From Phenylobacterium sp. (lineage in GTDB: Bacteria > Pseudomonadota > Alphaproteobacteria > Caulobacterales > Caulobacteraceae), in contig NZ_JAHBYD010000013.1 of NCBI RefSeq assembly GCF_019636135.1, forward strand, positions 1-64,000: DNA of 64,000 bases. Reading direction: 5' to 3'. The notes beneath the pieces were generated by a model, which ran no database searches, was not told the DNA's origin, and was given only the letters and a program-made list of their open reading frames with translations. Positions 43,873-52,669 of this stretch are shown one piece after another. Every line of letters starts with the position of its first letter. The first letter of the stretch is position 1. Made by a program: the position numbers and the translations under genes.

Positions 43873-46674
43873 ATGAAACTCAAGCACAGCTTGCTTGCGT
43901 CCAGCGCCCTGCTGGCCGCGGCGATGGGCGCAACGTCCGCCCAGGCCCAGTCTTCGGCCGCCTCGAACACCATCGAAGAGCTGGTGGTGACGGCCGAGCG
44001 GCGCGAACAGAGCCTGCAGGACGTGCCCGTCGCGATCTCGGCCTTCACGGCCGAGAAGCGCGACCTGATCGGCATCCAGTCGGTCTTCGACCTGACCAAC
44101 TTCACGCCCGGCCTTCAATACTCCACCCAGACCGATCGGGTGAGCCTGCGCGGCGTGGGCCGGACCAACAACGTCCACGCGGCCGACGCCTCGGTCTCGG
44201 TCTACTCGGACGGCATCTACACCACCTCGACGGTGGAGGCGGGCAAGACGCCCCTCTTCCTCGAACGGGTCGAGATCCTGCGCGGGCCCCAGGCCACGCT
44301 CTATGGCCGGAACGCCATCGGCGGCGCCATCAACCTGGTCTCGAAGCGGCCGACCGATGAATGGTACGGCGAGGTCCGCGGCCAGTACCAGAACTACAAC
44401 CACCACGTCCTGGAAGGCGCGATCTCGGGCCCGACGTTCATCGACGGCGTCACCTTCCGCCTGGCCGCCAACTGGGAGAAGCAGTCCAAGGGCTGGATCG
44501 ACAACATCATCCCGGGCCAGCCCGACGAGGGCAACGTCATCAACACCAACATCGTCGAGGGCCAGTTGAAGTTCGACATCGGCGCGAACTTCGACGGCTG
44601 GATGAAGCTGACCTGGATCGAGTGGCGCAACGGCGGCGGCGGCCCCGGCGCCCGCGGCACCTGGACGCCGGCGGTCTATCCGACGTTCGAGGCGGCCAAC
44701 GCCGGCATCACGCTCCAGCCCGGCTACGGCTGCAGCGGCAACGCCACCAACGTGCTGAACGCCAGCCCCATGGGCTGCGTGAACCCCGCCCTGACCAACC
44801 CGCGGAAGATCGCCTCCACGGTGCCCTACGACGTGGACCTGAACGGCACCTACATCTTCGCCAGCGAGTGGACCTACCACTTCACCGGCTTCGACCTGCG
44901 CTACCAGTTGGGCGCGGTGCATTACCACTACTACCTGCAGGGGCCGACGCCGGTCGACCAGACCGCGCCGATCCTGCGCTACACCCTGCCGTCGGCGACC
45001 GGCGCCAACAACGCGGTGGTCAACCCGCGCTACGCCTTCAACTACCAGGAAGAGGAATCCTGGCTGTCGAACGAGGTCACCCTCGTCTCGACGCATGACG
45101 GCCCGGTGCAGTGGCTGGCGGGCCTCTACTACTGGAAGGAAAGCTACGGCCAGCCGGTCTACACCTACCTGGTGGACGAGCCGCGGGTGGAAGGGCCGTT
45201 CGGCGTGCCGACCGCCCTGTGCGCTCAGCGCGGCAACGTCTGCGCGGCCAACCCGAACCGGCGGATCTTCGACACCTATCCCGAGTTCGACATCAGCTCG
45301 CGCGCCGCCTACGCCCAGGTCGACTGGGAGTTCATCGACACCTTCACGCTGAGCGGCGGCATCCGCTACTCGATCGACAAGAAGGAAGGCATCGAGCGCG
45401 GCCGCCTGCTCTGCTACCAGGTCGCCGGCTGCTTCGCCGCGCCCGAGCTGAACGGCGCCGTCGCCGGCGGCATCCCGGTGGTCGATATTACCGAGAACCA
45501 GTGGGCCTCCGGCGCGACCCTGCCGAAGGGCGTGATCACGCCCACGGTCTTCGACGCGACGAACGGCTTCGCCACCCGCTACCTCAAGGACGAGTGGCAG
45601 GAGGTGACCGGCAACGTCACCCTGAAGTGGGATCCCGACCCGGACACCAACGCCTTCGCCCGCTACTCCCACGGCTACAAGCCGGGCGGCTTCCGGATCG
45701 GCATCGACGTGGGCTTCTCGCCCAATCCGGAAACGCGCGAGGAGAAGGTGGAAGCCTTCGAGGTCGGCCTGAAGAAGAACGTCGGCCGCAACCTCCAGGC
45801 CAACATCGCGGCCTTCTACTACGACTACTCCAACGCCCAGATCCCGCTGACGATCGTCAACACCTCGGGCGCGGTCGCGGTCACGCAGTCGATCTTCTAC
45901 AACGTGCCCAAGGCCACCTCGAAGGGCATCGAGATCGAGACGATCTGGCAGCCGATCGAGAACCTGCAGATCCTGGCCAACTACTCGTACCTCGACGCCT
46001 ACGTCACCGAAGGCGCGGCGATCGACCCCGCCGACCCGGCGGCGCTGGCGCCCGGCGCGCGGCCGATCACCGACCGTTCGCTCTGCCGTGCGATCGCCTA
46101 CGGCGACACCACCACCACCTGCGCGGCCGACGTCTACACCAGCCCGCGTCCGGTGGTGAACGCGGCGGGGGCCACCACCCAGGTCTCGGGCTCGCCCGAC
46201 CCGAACGGCGGCTTCCAGCGGGTGCAGAACCTGAAGGGCTACCAGTTGCCCAACTCGCCCAAGCACAAGATCGCGGTCAACGTGAACTACACCTATCCCT
46301 TCAGCGACGGCTCCTCGCTCACGGGCTCGGTCAGCTACACGTGGCGCGACAGCCAGTTCGGCTCGATCTTCGACCGCGACTACTACAAGTCGCCATCGTG
46401 GGATCAGGTGGACGCCCGCCTCACCTGGAAGGCCAAGGACCGCAAGACCACGGTCATCGCCTTCGTGAAGAACCTGTTCGACGACATCGGCTACGAAGGC
46501 GGCGCCGGCGCGTCGCGTCGGGCCGGCTCGATCTACACGCCGCCCGCCGGCGCGCCGATCGTCAACGTCGTGCAGGACGCGCGGCCCGACCTGCCCGGAA
46601 ACAACCCGGCCAGCACCTATCCGCTGACCCCGCCGCGCACCTACGGCATCGAACTGCAGTACAAGTTCTTCTGA
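43873..46674 (+). CDS. TonB-dependent receptor 2
   Basis: A 933 aa paralogue of the preceding receptor. I start at 43873, with GGGAGG upstream (MKLKHSLLASSALLAAAMGA), over the longer frame to 43810. TonB box-like EELVVTAERREQSLQDVPVA, plug motif LRGPQATLYGRNAIGGAINL and the terminal RTYGIELQYKFF match receptor 1 closely, and the extracellular regions differ. This is the layout of a tandem duplication with diverging ligand loops. Confidence 0.94.
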   Translation: MKLKHSLLASSALLAAAMGATSAQAQSSAASNTIEELVVTAERREQSLQDVPVAISAFTAEKRDLIGIQSVFDLTNFTPGLQYSTQTDRVSLRGVGRTNNVHAADASVSVYSDGIYTTSTVEAGKTPLFLERVEILRGPQATLYGRNAIGGAINLVSKRPTDEWYGEVRGQYQNYNHHVLEGAISGPTFIDGVTFRLAANWEKQSKGWIDNIIPGQPDEGNVINTNIVEGQLKFDIGANFDGWMKLTWIEWRNGGGGPGARGTWTPAVYPTFEAANAGITLQPGYGCSGNATNVLNASPMGCVNPALTNPRKIASTVPYDVDLNGTYIFASEWTYHFTGFDLRYQLGAVHYHYYLQGPTPVDQTAPILRYTLPSATGANNAVVNPRYAFNYQEEESWLSNEVTLVSTHDGPVQWLAGLYYWKESYGQPVYTYLVDEPRVEGPFGVPTALCAQRGNVCAANPNRRIFDTYPEFDISSRAAYAQVDWEFIDTFTLSGGIRYSIDKKEGIERGRLLCYQVAGCFAAPELNGAVAGGIPVVDITENQWASGATLPKGVITPTVFDATNGFATRYLKDEWQEVTGNVTLKWDPDPDTNAFARYSHGYKPGGFRIGIDVGFSPNPETREEKVEAFEVGLKKNVGRNLQANIAAFYYDYSNAQIPLTIVNTSGAVAVTQSIFYNVPKATSKGIEIETIWQPIENLQILANYSYLDAYVTEGAAIDPADPAALAPGARPITDRSLCRAIAYGDTTTTCAADVYTSPRPVVNAAGATTQVSGSPDPNGGFQRVQNLKGYQLPNSPKHKIAVNVNYTYPFSDGSSLTGSVSYTWRDSQFGSIFDRDYYKSPSWDQVDARLTWKAKDRKTTVIAFVKNLFDDIGYEGGAGASRRAGSIYTPPAGAPIVNVVQDARPDLPGNNPASTYPLTPPRTYGIELQYKFF

Positions 46675-46702
46675 TCGGCGCCCCAGGCGTCGACGGAAAC
46701 GG

Positions 46703-46735
46703 GCGCCCGGCCGGAAGCGGTCGGGCGCTTCTTCG
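46703..46735 (+). terminator. Rho-independent terminator after TonB receptor 2
   Basis: Stem GCGCCCGGCC and GGTCGGGCGC (one G-T pair) with loop GGAAGC, followed by TTCTTCG. It is placed 28 bp after the stop of receptor 2. Confidence 0.75.
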
Positions 46736-46750
46736 TGGGCCGCCCGTGGG

Positions 46751-47233
46751 CTAAAGCGCCTTTTCGATCGCCGCGACCAGGCCCGCGTCCTGCGGCTCGG
46801 TGCGCGGACCGAAGGCCTCCAGGGCCTCGCCGTTCTTGCCGATCAGGATCTTGTGGAAATTCCAGACCGGCACGGCGGGCTCGCCCAGCGCCTGCTCGGC
46901 CCAGGCGTAGAACGGATGCCGCCCCGCCTCCTTCACGTCGACCTTGGACGTCATCGGGAAGTCGATGCCGAAGGTGGTCGAGCAGAAGGTCTCGATCTCC
47001 TTCTCGGTCCCCGGCTCCTGGCCCATGAACTGGTTGCAGGGCACGCCCAGCACCACGAGGCCCTTGTCCTTGTAGTCGGAGTAGAGCTTCTCCAGCCCGT
47101 CGTACTGCGGCGTCAGCCCGCACTTCGAGGCGGTGTTCACCACCAGCACCACCTTGTCCCTGAAGGTGCTGAGCGGCAGCGGCCCGCCGCCGATCTTGTC
47201 GAACGTGAAGTCGTAGGCGCTGGCCATGCTCAT
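46751..47233 (-). CDS. Glutathione peroxidase
   Basis: A 160 aa thiol peroxidase. The peroxidatic cysteine is C38 in VVNTASKCGLTPQY, followed by PCNQFMGQEPG and the WNFHKILIGKNGE segment with the catalytic tryptophan, which are the family signatures. It uses a cysteine, not selenocysteine. It lies 37 bp downstream of the Gfo/Idh gene; a 22-bp palindrome fills that gap. Confidence 0.93.
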   Translation of the reverse strand: MSMASAYDFTFDKIGGGPLPLSTFRDKVVLVVNTASKCGLTPQYDGLEKLYSDYKDKGLVVLGVPCNQFMGQEPGTEKEIETFCSTTFGIDFPMTSKVDVKEAGRHPFYAWAEQALGEPAVPVWNFHKILIGKNGEALEAFGPRTEPQDAGLVAAIEKAL

Positions 47234-47235
47234 CT

Positions 47236-47257
47236 CCGCTCATCCCGGGATGAGCGG
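47236..47257. repeat. Perfect 22-bp palindrome directly upstream of the glutathione peroxidase gene
   Basis: CCGCTCATCCC and GGGATGAGCGG form a perfect palindrome with no loop. It ends two bases before the ATG of the peroxidase gene on the minus strand, so the ribosome binding site (GAGCGGAG) is inside the repeat. Same family as 36509-36540. Confidence 0.85.
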
Positions 47258-47270
47258 GAATTTAAGGCGT

Positions 47271-48188
47271 TTACCCGGCGTCTTCCAACGCCTGTTCCAC
47301 GGCGATGGCCAGGTCCAGCGCCGCCGTGGCCTCGGCGGCGTCCACCACCGGCCGGGGGGCCTCGCCGCGCACGGCCGCGAGGAACCCCTCGACGCTGGCG
47401 CCCAGCGGGTCCTGCGCGGCGGGCGTGTCGGCGAAGTCGGGGTTCAGCGCGAACGGCGTGGTGTTGCGGAACGTGCGGGCCATGAAGTCGATGGCGACCT
47501 CGCCCGAGGGATAGACCACCCGCATCGTCCGATGCCGCGCCTCAGCCCGGCGCGAGACGTCGAAGATCGCGGTGAACCCGCTCTCGAAGCTGGCCTCGGC
47601 CCGCACCTGGTCCCAGACGCCGTCGTCGGCGCGATGCCCCTCGGCCTCGGCGGTCGCCGGGTCCGAGGCGGCGATGGCCAGCGCCAGGTCGATGTCATGC
47701 ACCATCAGGTCCAGTACGGCGGAGACGTCGCGGCTGCGGTCCGACGGCGGGCCGTGGCGCACGGCTTCCAGCAAGAGCGGCTGTTCGGGCGCGTCCAGCA
47801 GGCCCATGGCCTGGAACACCACCCGCTCCTGATGGCCGCAGGCGACGATCACGCCCGCCTTCGCGGCCGCCGCCCGCACCCGCTCGGCGTCGGCGACGCT
47901 TACCGCGACCGGCTTCTCCACATAGACGTGCCTGCCCGCCGCGATGGCCGCCAGCGCCTGTTCGGCATGGACGGTGGCCGGCGAGGCCACGGTCACCACG
48001 TCCACCTGCGCCAGCAGTTCGTCCAGCCCGGCGAACGCGCGGCCGCCCAGCGGCATCGCCACCCTGGCCGCCCGGTCCGGATGGGTGTCGAATACGCCCA
48101 CGAAGTCGACGCCCGCGATCCGCGCGTACTGCCGCGCGTGATAGCCGCCGAACACCCCTGCCCCGATCACACCGCCGCGCAACGTCAT
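47271..48188 (-). CDS. Gfo/Idh/MocA family oxidoreductase
   Basis: A 305 aa NAD(P)-dependent enzyme. The Rossmann start is GVIGAGVFGGYHARQYARIA (about residues 5-24), followed by VYVEKPVAVSVADAERVRAA with the family lysine (EKPVA) and a C-terminal substrate domain. Members reduce or oxidise sugars and inositols, but no carbohydrate genes are adjacent, so the substrate is unknown. Confidence 0.9.
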   Translation of the reverse strand: MTLRGGVIGAGVFGGYHARQYARIAGVDFVGVFDTHPDRAARVAMPLGGRAFAGLDELLAQVDVVTVASPATVHAEQALAAIAAGRHVYVEKPVAVSVADAERVRAAAAKAGVIVACGHQERVVFQAMGLLDAPEQPLLLEAVRHGPPSDRSRDVSAVLDLMVHDIDLALAIAASDPATAEAEGHRADDGVWDQVRAEASFESGFTAIFDVSRRAEARHRTMRVVYPSGEVAIDFMARTFRNTTPFALNPDFADTPAAQDPLGASVEGFLAAVRGEAPRPVVDAAEATAALDLAIAVEQALEDAG

Positions 48189-48286
48189 GGCGGCGGCCCT
48201 ACCACGCGACGCGCGCTCGACGCCACCCGCGCGAGGTCATACAACCGTTTGAACGCCGGGAGCGAACCCGGCCGGGAGGACGACCT

Positions 48287-49285
48287 ATGACGACCGTGCG
48301 CGAGATCCGCCTGAAGAGCCGCCCGAACGGCCTGCCCACCGCCGACAACTTCGAGCTGGCCAGCGTCGACCTGCCCGCGCCCGGCGCCGGCGAGGTCCAG
48401 GTGCGCAACACCTGGATGACGGTCGACCCCTACATGCGCGGGCGCATGAACGACGTGCAGAGCTACACGCCGCCCTTCGCGCTGGGCAAGGCCATGGAGG
48501 GCGGCGCGGTCGGCGAGGTCACCGCCTCCAACGACCCCGCCTTCAAGCCGGGCGACCTCGTGCAGTCCGGCTTCGGCTGGCGCGAAGGCTTCAACGCGCC
48601 CGCCGCCCAGGTGCAGAAGCTGGACCCCATGGGCCTGCCGCCCCAGGCGTTCCTGGGCGCCGCCGGCATGCCCGGCCTCACCGCCTATGCCGGCCTCCTC
48701 AAGATCGCGGCGCTGAAGGACGGCGACATCGTCTTCGTCTCCGGCGGCGCGGGCGCCGTGGGCTCGATGGTGGTGCAGATCGCCAAGGCCAAGGGCCACA
48801 CGGTCATCGCCTCGGCCGGCGGGGCCGAAAAGGTCGCGTTCCTGAAGTCGATCGGGGCCGATCAGGTCATCGACTACAAGGCCGAGACCAACCTCACCGC
48901 CGCGCTCATGAAGGCCGCGCCCGGCGGCATCGACGTCTACTTCGACAACGTCGGCGGCGAGCACCTGGAGGCCGCGCTCACCGCCGCGCGCCCCTTCGCC
49001 CGCTTCGCGCTGTGCGGCGCGATCTCCATGTACAACGCCACCGAGATGCCGGCCGGCCCGCGCAACCTCGTCATGATGGTCGGCAAGCAGCTCCGCATGG
49101 AGGGCTTCATCGTCTCGTCGAGCTGGGACCTGATGCCCAGGTTCCTCAGCGACCTCTCCGGCTGGGTGAAGGACGGCAAGGTCACCTGGAAGGAGACCGT
49201 CTTCGAAGGCATCGACAAAGCCCCCGACGCCTTCCTCGGCCTCTTCAAGGGCGAGAACCTCGGCAAGATGCTGGTCAAACTCTGA
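48287..49285 (+). CDS. NADP-dependent MDR oxidoreductase (CurA-like)
   Basis: A 332 aa zinc-less medium-chain reductase. Features are VDPYMRGRMNDVQSY (about 44-58), AGMPGLTAYAGLLKIA and the NADP loop VSGGAGAVGSMVVQIAKAKG (about 155-174), then YFDNVGGEHLEAAL. The family reduces enone double bonds of aldehydes and curcumin-type substrates. Its stop codon TGA shares its last base with the start of a repeat. Confidence 0.93.
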   Translation: MTTVREIRLKSRPNGLPTADNFELASVDLPAPGAGEVQVRNTWMTVDPYMRGRMNDVQSYTPPFALGKAMEGGAVGEVTASNDPAFKPGDLVQSGFGWREGFNAPAAQVQKLDPMGLPPQAFLGAAGMPGLTAYAGLLKIAALKDGDIVFVSGGAGAVGSMVVQIAKAKGHTVIASAGGAEKVAFLKSIGADQVIDYKAETNLTAALMKAAPGGIDVYFDNVGGEHLEAALTAARPFARFALCGAISMYNATEMPAGPRNLVMMVGKQLRMEGFIVSSSWDLMPRFLSDLSGWVKDGKVTWKETVFEGIDKAPDAFLGLFKGENLGKMLVKL

Positions 49286-49424
49286 TCCCTCCTCTTCAGG
49301 GGAGGGTGTCGAGCGTCGCGAGACGGGTGGGGATGTGTGGATCATCCCCGGCGCCTGGTGACTGGCCTTGTCTCCCCACCCTGCTCGCCTCCGGCGAGCT
49401 GTCCCTCCCCTAAAGAGGAGGGAT
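49285..49424. repeat. Paired palindromic repeat, diverged copy
   Basis: Left arm CCCTCCTC-TTCA-GGGGAGGG (one mismatch) and right arm (49370-49424) with hairpins GCTCGCC-TCC-GGCGAGC and CCCTCCCC-TAAA-GAGGAGGG. The second hairpin of the right arm again has its own fully paired stem. The two arms lie between the NADP oxidoreductase and the DUF429-like gene. Confidence 0.88.
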
Positions 49425-49469
49425 GGCGTAGAACGCATCGTCCTCCCCCCGAGGCCTGGAGCCCCCAAC

Positions 49470-50372
49470 GTGCCGCGCCTGTTCAGCGCCTATGTGATCG
49501 TCGACTGGAGCGCCGCGGCCAAGCCGACGACGGGCGCCGACTCCATCTGGATCGGCGTGCTGAAGCGCGACATCCGCTTCCGCATGGCGTTCGAGAGCTA
49601 CAACCCCTCGACCCGCGCCGAAGCCGAGACGCGGCTGACCGCGGTCCTCGACGACCTGAAGAAGCGCGGCGAGCGTTGCCTGCTGGGCTTCGACTTCCCG
49701 CTGGGCTTCCCGCGCGGGTTCGCCGCCTCGCTCAGCCTGCCCGGCGACGAGCCCTGGCGTGCGGCCTGGGACCAGCTCAACAGGATGGTCAAGGACAAGG
49801 CCGACAACACCAACAACCGCTTCGGCGTCGGCTCCGAGATCAACCGGCGCATGACCGGCGGCCCGTTCCCCTTCTGGGGCTGCCCGCCCAAGGACGCGCT
49901 GACCACCCTGCAACCGAAGAAGACCCGCGACCACGGGCCGGGCGACCTGCCCGAGTTCCGCCACGCCGACCTGGCGGCCAAGGGCGCGGCCTCGATCTGG
50001 AAGCTCTACTACAACGGCTCGGTCGGCGGTCAGGCGATCCTGGGCATCCCGTTCGTGCGCCGCCTGAAGCTCGCCCGCGGCGAGGGTGTGAAGGCCTGGC
50101 CGTTCGAGACCGGCTTCAAGACGCTGACCGAGGCCGACCTCGACGGGGTCGACGTGGTGATGGCCGAGGTCTACCCCTCGCTCCTGAAGCCGCAGGGCGC
50201 GCCGGGCGAAGTGAAGGACCTGACCCAGGTGCGCACCACCGCCGAGCACTTCGCCCGCCTGGACGAGGCCAACAAGCTGGGCGCCCTCTTCGCACCCCCG
50301 AAGGACACCGCCGCCGACGTCGTCCTCGACGCCGAACGCGAGGAAGGCTGGATCCTGGGCGCGGGGGTTTAG
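49470..50372 (+). CDS. DUF429-like protein of unknown function
   Basis: A 300 aa protein with a GTG start at 49470 and GGAGC upstream; the frame further upstream runs through the repeat. The start reads FSAYVIVDWSAAAKPTTGAD, then LLGFDFPLGFPRGFAASLSL, WKLYYNGSVGGQAILGIPFV and VVMAEVYPSLLKPQG. The motifs DWSA, FDFP and EVYPS are like the RNase-H-fold DUF429 family, but I am not certain of the family. Sometimes annotated in relation to cobalamin genes; no such genes are here. Function unknown. Confidence 0.6.
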   Translation: MPRLFSAYVIVDWSAAAKPTTGADSIWIGVLKRDIRFRMAFESYNPSTRAEAETRLTAVLDDLKKRGERCLLGFDFPLGFPRGFAASLSLPGDEPWRAAWDQLNRMVKDKADNTNNRFGVGSEINRRMTGGPFPFWGCPPKDALTTLQPKKTRDHGPGDLPEFRHADLAAKGAASIWKLYYNGSVGGQAILGIPFVRRLKLARGEGVKAWPFETGFKTLTEADLDGVDVVMAEVYPSLLKPQGAPGEVKDLTQVRTTAEHFARLDEANKLGALFAPPKDTAADVVLDAEREEGWILGAGV

Positions 50373-50685
50373 CCACCGTTCCGCCACCCCTGAACGTCAT
50401 GGCCGGCCTTGTGCCGGCCACCCATGAACACCGATCGTCGAGCGTCCGCAGCGGCGCCGGCCACGGGGCGCCCGGACACGCCCGCGCGTCTGGATGGCCG
50501 GCACAAGGCCGGCCATGACGTTCGAAGAGGGAGGAGCCCCACCGCTCGTCCCCGCCGCTCCGCCGGCCGTCCCGCGCGCGACCGCCGCGCGTCCCGGCGA
50601 GCCCGCCATCCGTCACTTGCCGGTTGGCTCCAGGAGCGCGCTATCGTGACCTCCGCGCATCGCTTCCGCGCCGAGGTTCCACCGA
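50373..50685. other. Intergenic region with GTCATGGCCGG-family repeat
   Basis: A 313 bp gap before the PQQ dehydrogenase gene. The left part is the inverted repeat at 50397-50523. The rest is arginine-codon-rich by frame but shows no gene. The promoter of the dehydrogenase must be in the right half. Confidence 0.6.
50397..50523. repeat. Inverted repeat (GTCATGGCCGG family), second copy
   Basis: Left arm GTCATGGCCGGCCTTGTGCC then GGCCACCCATG, right arm ATGGCCGGCACAAGGCC then GGCCATGACGTTCG. Copy of the element at 29822-29945, with nearly the same arms and an unrelated middle of about 68 bases. Confidence 0.85.
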
Positions 50686-52629
50686 ATGCCCCTGCCTGTC
50701 CGCGCCCTCGTCTCCGCCAGCCTCCTCGTCCTCGCCGCCGCCTGCGCCGGGGAGCCCGCCCAGCCCGTGAAGGCGGCGGCCGATGTCGACTGGCCGTTCT
50801 ACGGCGGCGACGCGGGCGGCCAGCGCTATTCCGCCGCCGCCCAGATCACGCCCGCCAACGTCACCGGCCTGAAGGTCGCCTGGACCTATTCCACCGGCGA
50901 CCTCGCCCGCCACCCGAAGGCGATCGAGCACGCCGCGTTCGAGAACACGCCGATCCTGGCCGGCGGGCGGCTCTACGTCTGCTCGCAGTTCAACCGCGTC
51001 TCGGCCCTCGATCCCGGCACGGGCAAGGAGCTCTGGGCGCACGACCCCGGGATCGACGACAGCGTCCACTACCCGAACGACAACATCTGCCGGGGCGTGA
51101 CCTACTGGGCCGACCCGGAGGCGCCGGCCGGCGCCGCCTGCGCCGCGCGCATCTTCCTGCCCACCGTGGACCGTCGCCTGATCGCCCTGGACGCCGCCAC
51201 CGGCGCCCCCTGCACGGGCTTCGGCAAGGGCGGCACGGTCGACGTCGGCCAGGGCGTGCTGCTGGAACGCAAGGGCCAGATGCAGATCACCTCGCCGCCG
51301 GTGATCGTGAACGGGGTGATCGTGGTGGGCTCGTCCATCGACGACAACCAGCGGGTCGAGGAGGTCTCGGGCGTGGTCCGCGCCTATGACGCGCGCACCG
51401 GCGCGCCGAAGTGGGCGTTCGATCCGCTCGCCAACGCCGGCCCCGGCGTGAAGGCCGGCGCCGCCAACGTCTGGGCGCCGATGTCGGCCGACCCGGCCCG
51501 CGGCCTCGTCTTCCTGCCCACCTCCAGCGCCAGCCCCGACTTCTTCGGCGGCCTGCGCCCCGGCAACGGCGGCATGGCGAACTCGGTGGTGGCGCTGGAC
51601 GCCGCGACCGGCCAGCCGCGCTGGAGCTTCCAGACCGTCCACCACGACATCTGGGACTACGACATCCCCGCCCAGCCGACCCTGGCCGACGTCGGCTACG
51701 GCGGCCGCACGACGCCCGCCGTCATCCAGGCCACCAAGCAGGGGCTGATCTTCACCCTGGCGCGTGACACCGGCGCGCCGGTGATCCCGGTGGAGGAGCG
51801 CCCCGCGCCCCAGGGCGGCGCGCCGGGCGAGCCGCTGTCGCCGACCCAGCCGTTCCCCATCGCGCCCAAGCCGCTCTCGCCCACGAAGATCTCGGAGAAG
51901 GACGCCTATGGCCTGACGCCCTGGGACCGCGGCAAGTGCCGCGAGCTGATCCGGGGCGCGCGGCACGAAGGCATCTACACGCCGCCCTCGACGCAGGGGA
52001 CGATCCTCTACCCGTTCACCGGCGGCGGCGTGAACTGGGGCGGCCTCGCCTTCGACGCCGGCCGGCAGGTGGTCTACGTCAACACCTCCAGCGCGCTGCA
52101 CCGGGTCACCCTGATCCCGGTCGACAAGGTGCAGGCCACGAAGCAGGCCGAGATGGGCAAGGAGGTTTCGGCCCAGAGGGGCGCGCCCTACGGCATGAAG
52201 CGCGAGGTGCTGCTGTCGCCGCTGGGCCTGCCCTGCAACCCGCCGCCGTGGGGGCAGTTGCACGCGGTCGACATGCGCACCGGCAAGGTGCTGTGGGAGG
52301 TTCCGCTCGGCACCACGCGCGACCTGGCGCCGGGCTCGCAGCTCCTGCTGGGGAACGTCGGCGTGCCCAACGCCGGCGGGCCGGTGGCCACGGCGTCCGG
52401 TCTCGTCTTCATCGGCGCGGCCATGGACGACTACCTGCGCGCCTTCGACGGCGCGAGCGGCCGGGAGCTCTGGAAGGGCCGCCTGCCGGCCGGCGGCCAG
52501 GCCACGCCGATGACCTACGTCTGGAAAGGCCGCCAGTATGTCGTCATCGCCGCCGGCGGCCATGGCAAGAGCAACACCAAGCGCGGCGACAGCGTGGTCG
52601 CCTTCGCGCTGCCGGGGCCGCTGACCTGA
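50686..52629 (+). CDS. PQQ-dependent dehydrogenase (quinoprotein)
   Basis: A 647 aa periplasmic lipoprotein. The signal ends LVLAAACAGEP with a lipobox cysteine. The beta-propeller begins DWPFYGGDAGGQRYSAAAQI and has the propeller W-motifs (RVSALDPGTGKELWAHDPG, FQTVHHDIWDYDIPAQPTLA, VVALDAATGQPRWSF). The DIWDYD and GAMDD-like (GAAMDDYLRAFD) motifs belong to the quinate/glucose/alcohol group. No PQQ synthesis genes are nearby, so it depends on cofactor made or imported elsewhere. Substrate unknown. Confidence 0.9.
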   Translation: MPLPVRALVSASLLVLAAACAGEPAQPVKAAADVDWPFYGGDAGGQRYSAAAQITPANVTGLKVAWTYSTGDLARHPKAIEHAAFENTPILAGGRLYVCSQFNRVSALDPGTGKELWAHDPGIDDSVHYPNDNICRGVTYWADPEAPAGAACAARIFLPTVDRRLIALDAATGAPCTGFGKGGTVDVGQGVLLERKGQMQITSPPVIVNGVIVVGSSIDDNQRVEEVSGVVRAYDARTGAPKWAFDPLANAGPGVKAGAANVWAPMSADPARGLVFLPTSSASPDFFGGLRPGNGGMANSVVALDAATGQPRWSFQTVHHDIWDYDIPAQPTLADVGYGGRTTPAVIQATKQGLIFTLARDTGAPVIPVEERPAPQGGAPGEPLSPTQPFPIAPKPLSPTKISEKDAYGLTPWDRGKCRELIRGARHEGIYTPPSTQGTILYPFTGGGVNWGGLAFDAGRQVVYVNTSSALHRVTLIPVDKVQATKQAEMGKEVSAQRGAPYGMKREVLLSPLGLPCNPPPWGQLHAVDMRTGKVLWEVPLGTTRDLAPGSQLLLGNVGVPNAGGPVATASGLVFIGAAMDDYLRAFDGASGRELWKGRLPAGGQATPMTYVWKGRQYVVIAAGGHGKSNTKRGDSVVAFALPGPLT

Positions 52630-52669
52630 CGGGGTGGCCTGGCCCGGGGTCCTGGGCTAGACCGTAGCG

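Noticed and set aside
43585..46266. Minus-strand open frame of 893 codons
   Set aside because: Antisense shadow of TonB receptor 2; composition (V, G, R, D, H rich) is typical of antisense frames in GC-rich genes.
46851..47235. Selenoprotein form of glutathione peroxidase
   Set aside because: The active-site codon is TGC for cysteine; there is no in-frame TGA.
50641..52563. Long minus-strand open frame of 640 codons
   Set aside because: Antisense shadow of the PQQ dehydrogenase gene; the plus-strand product has propeller motifs and a lipoprotein signal.
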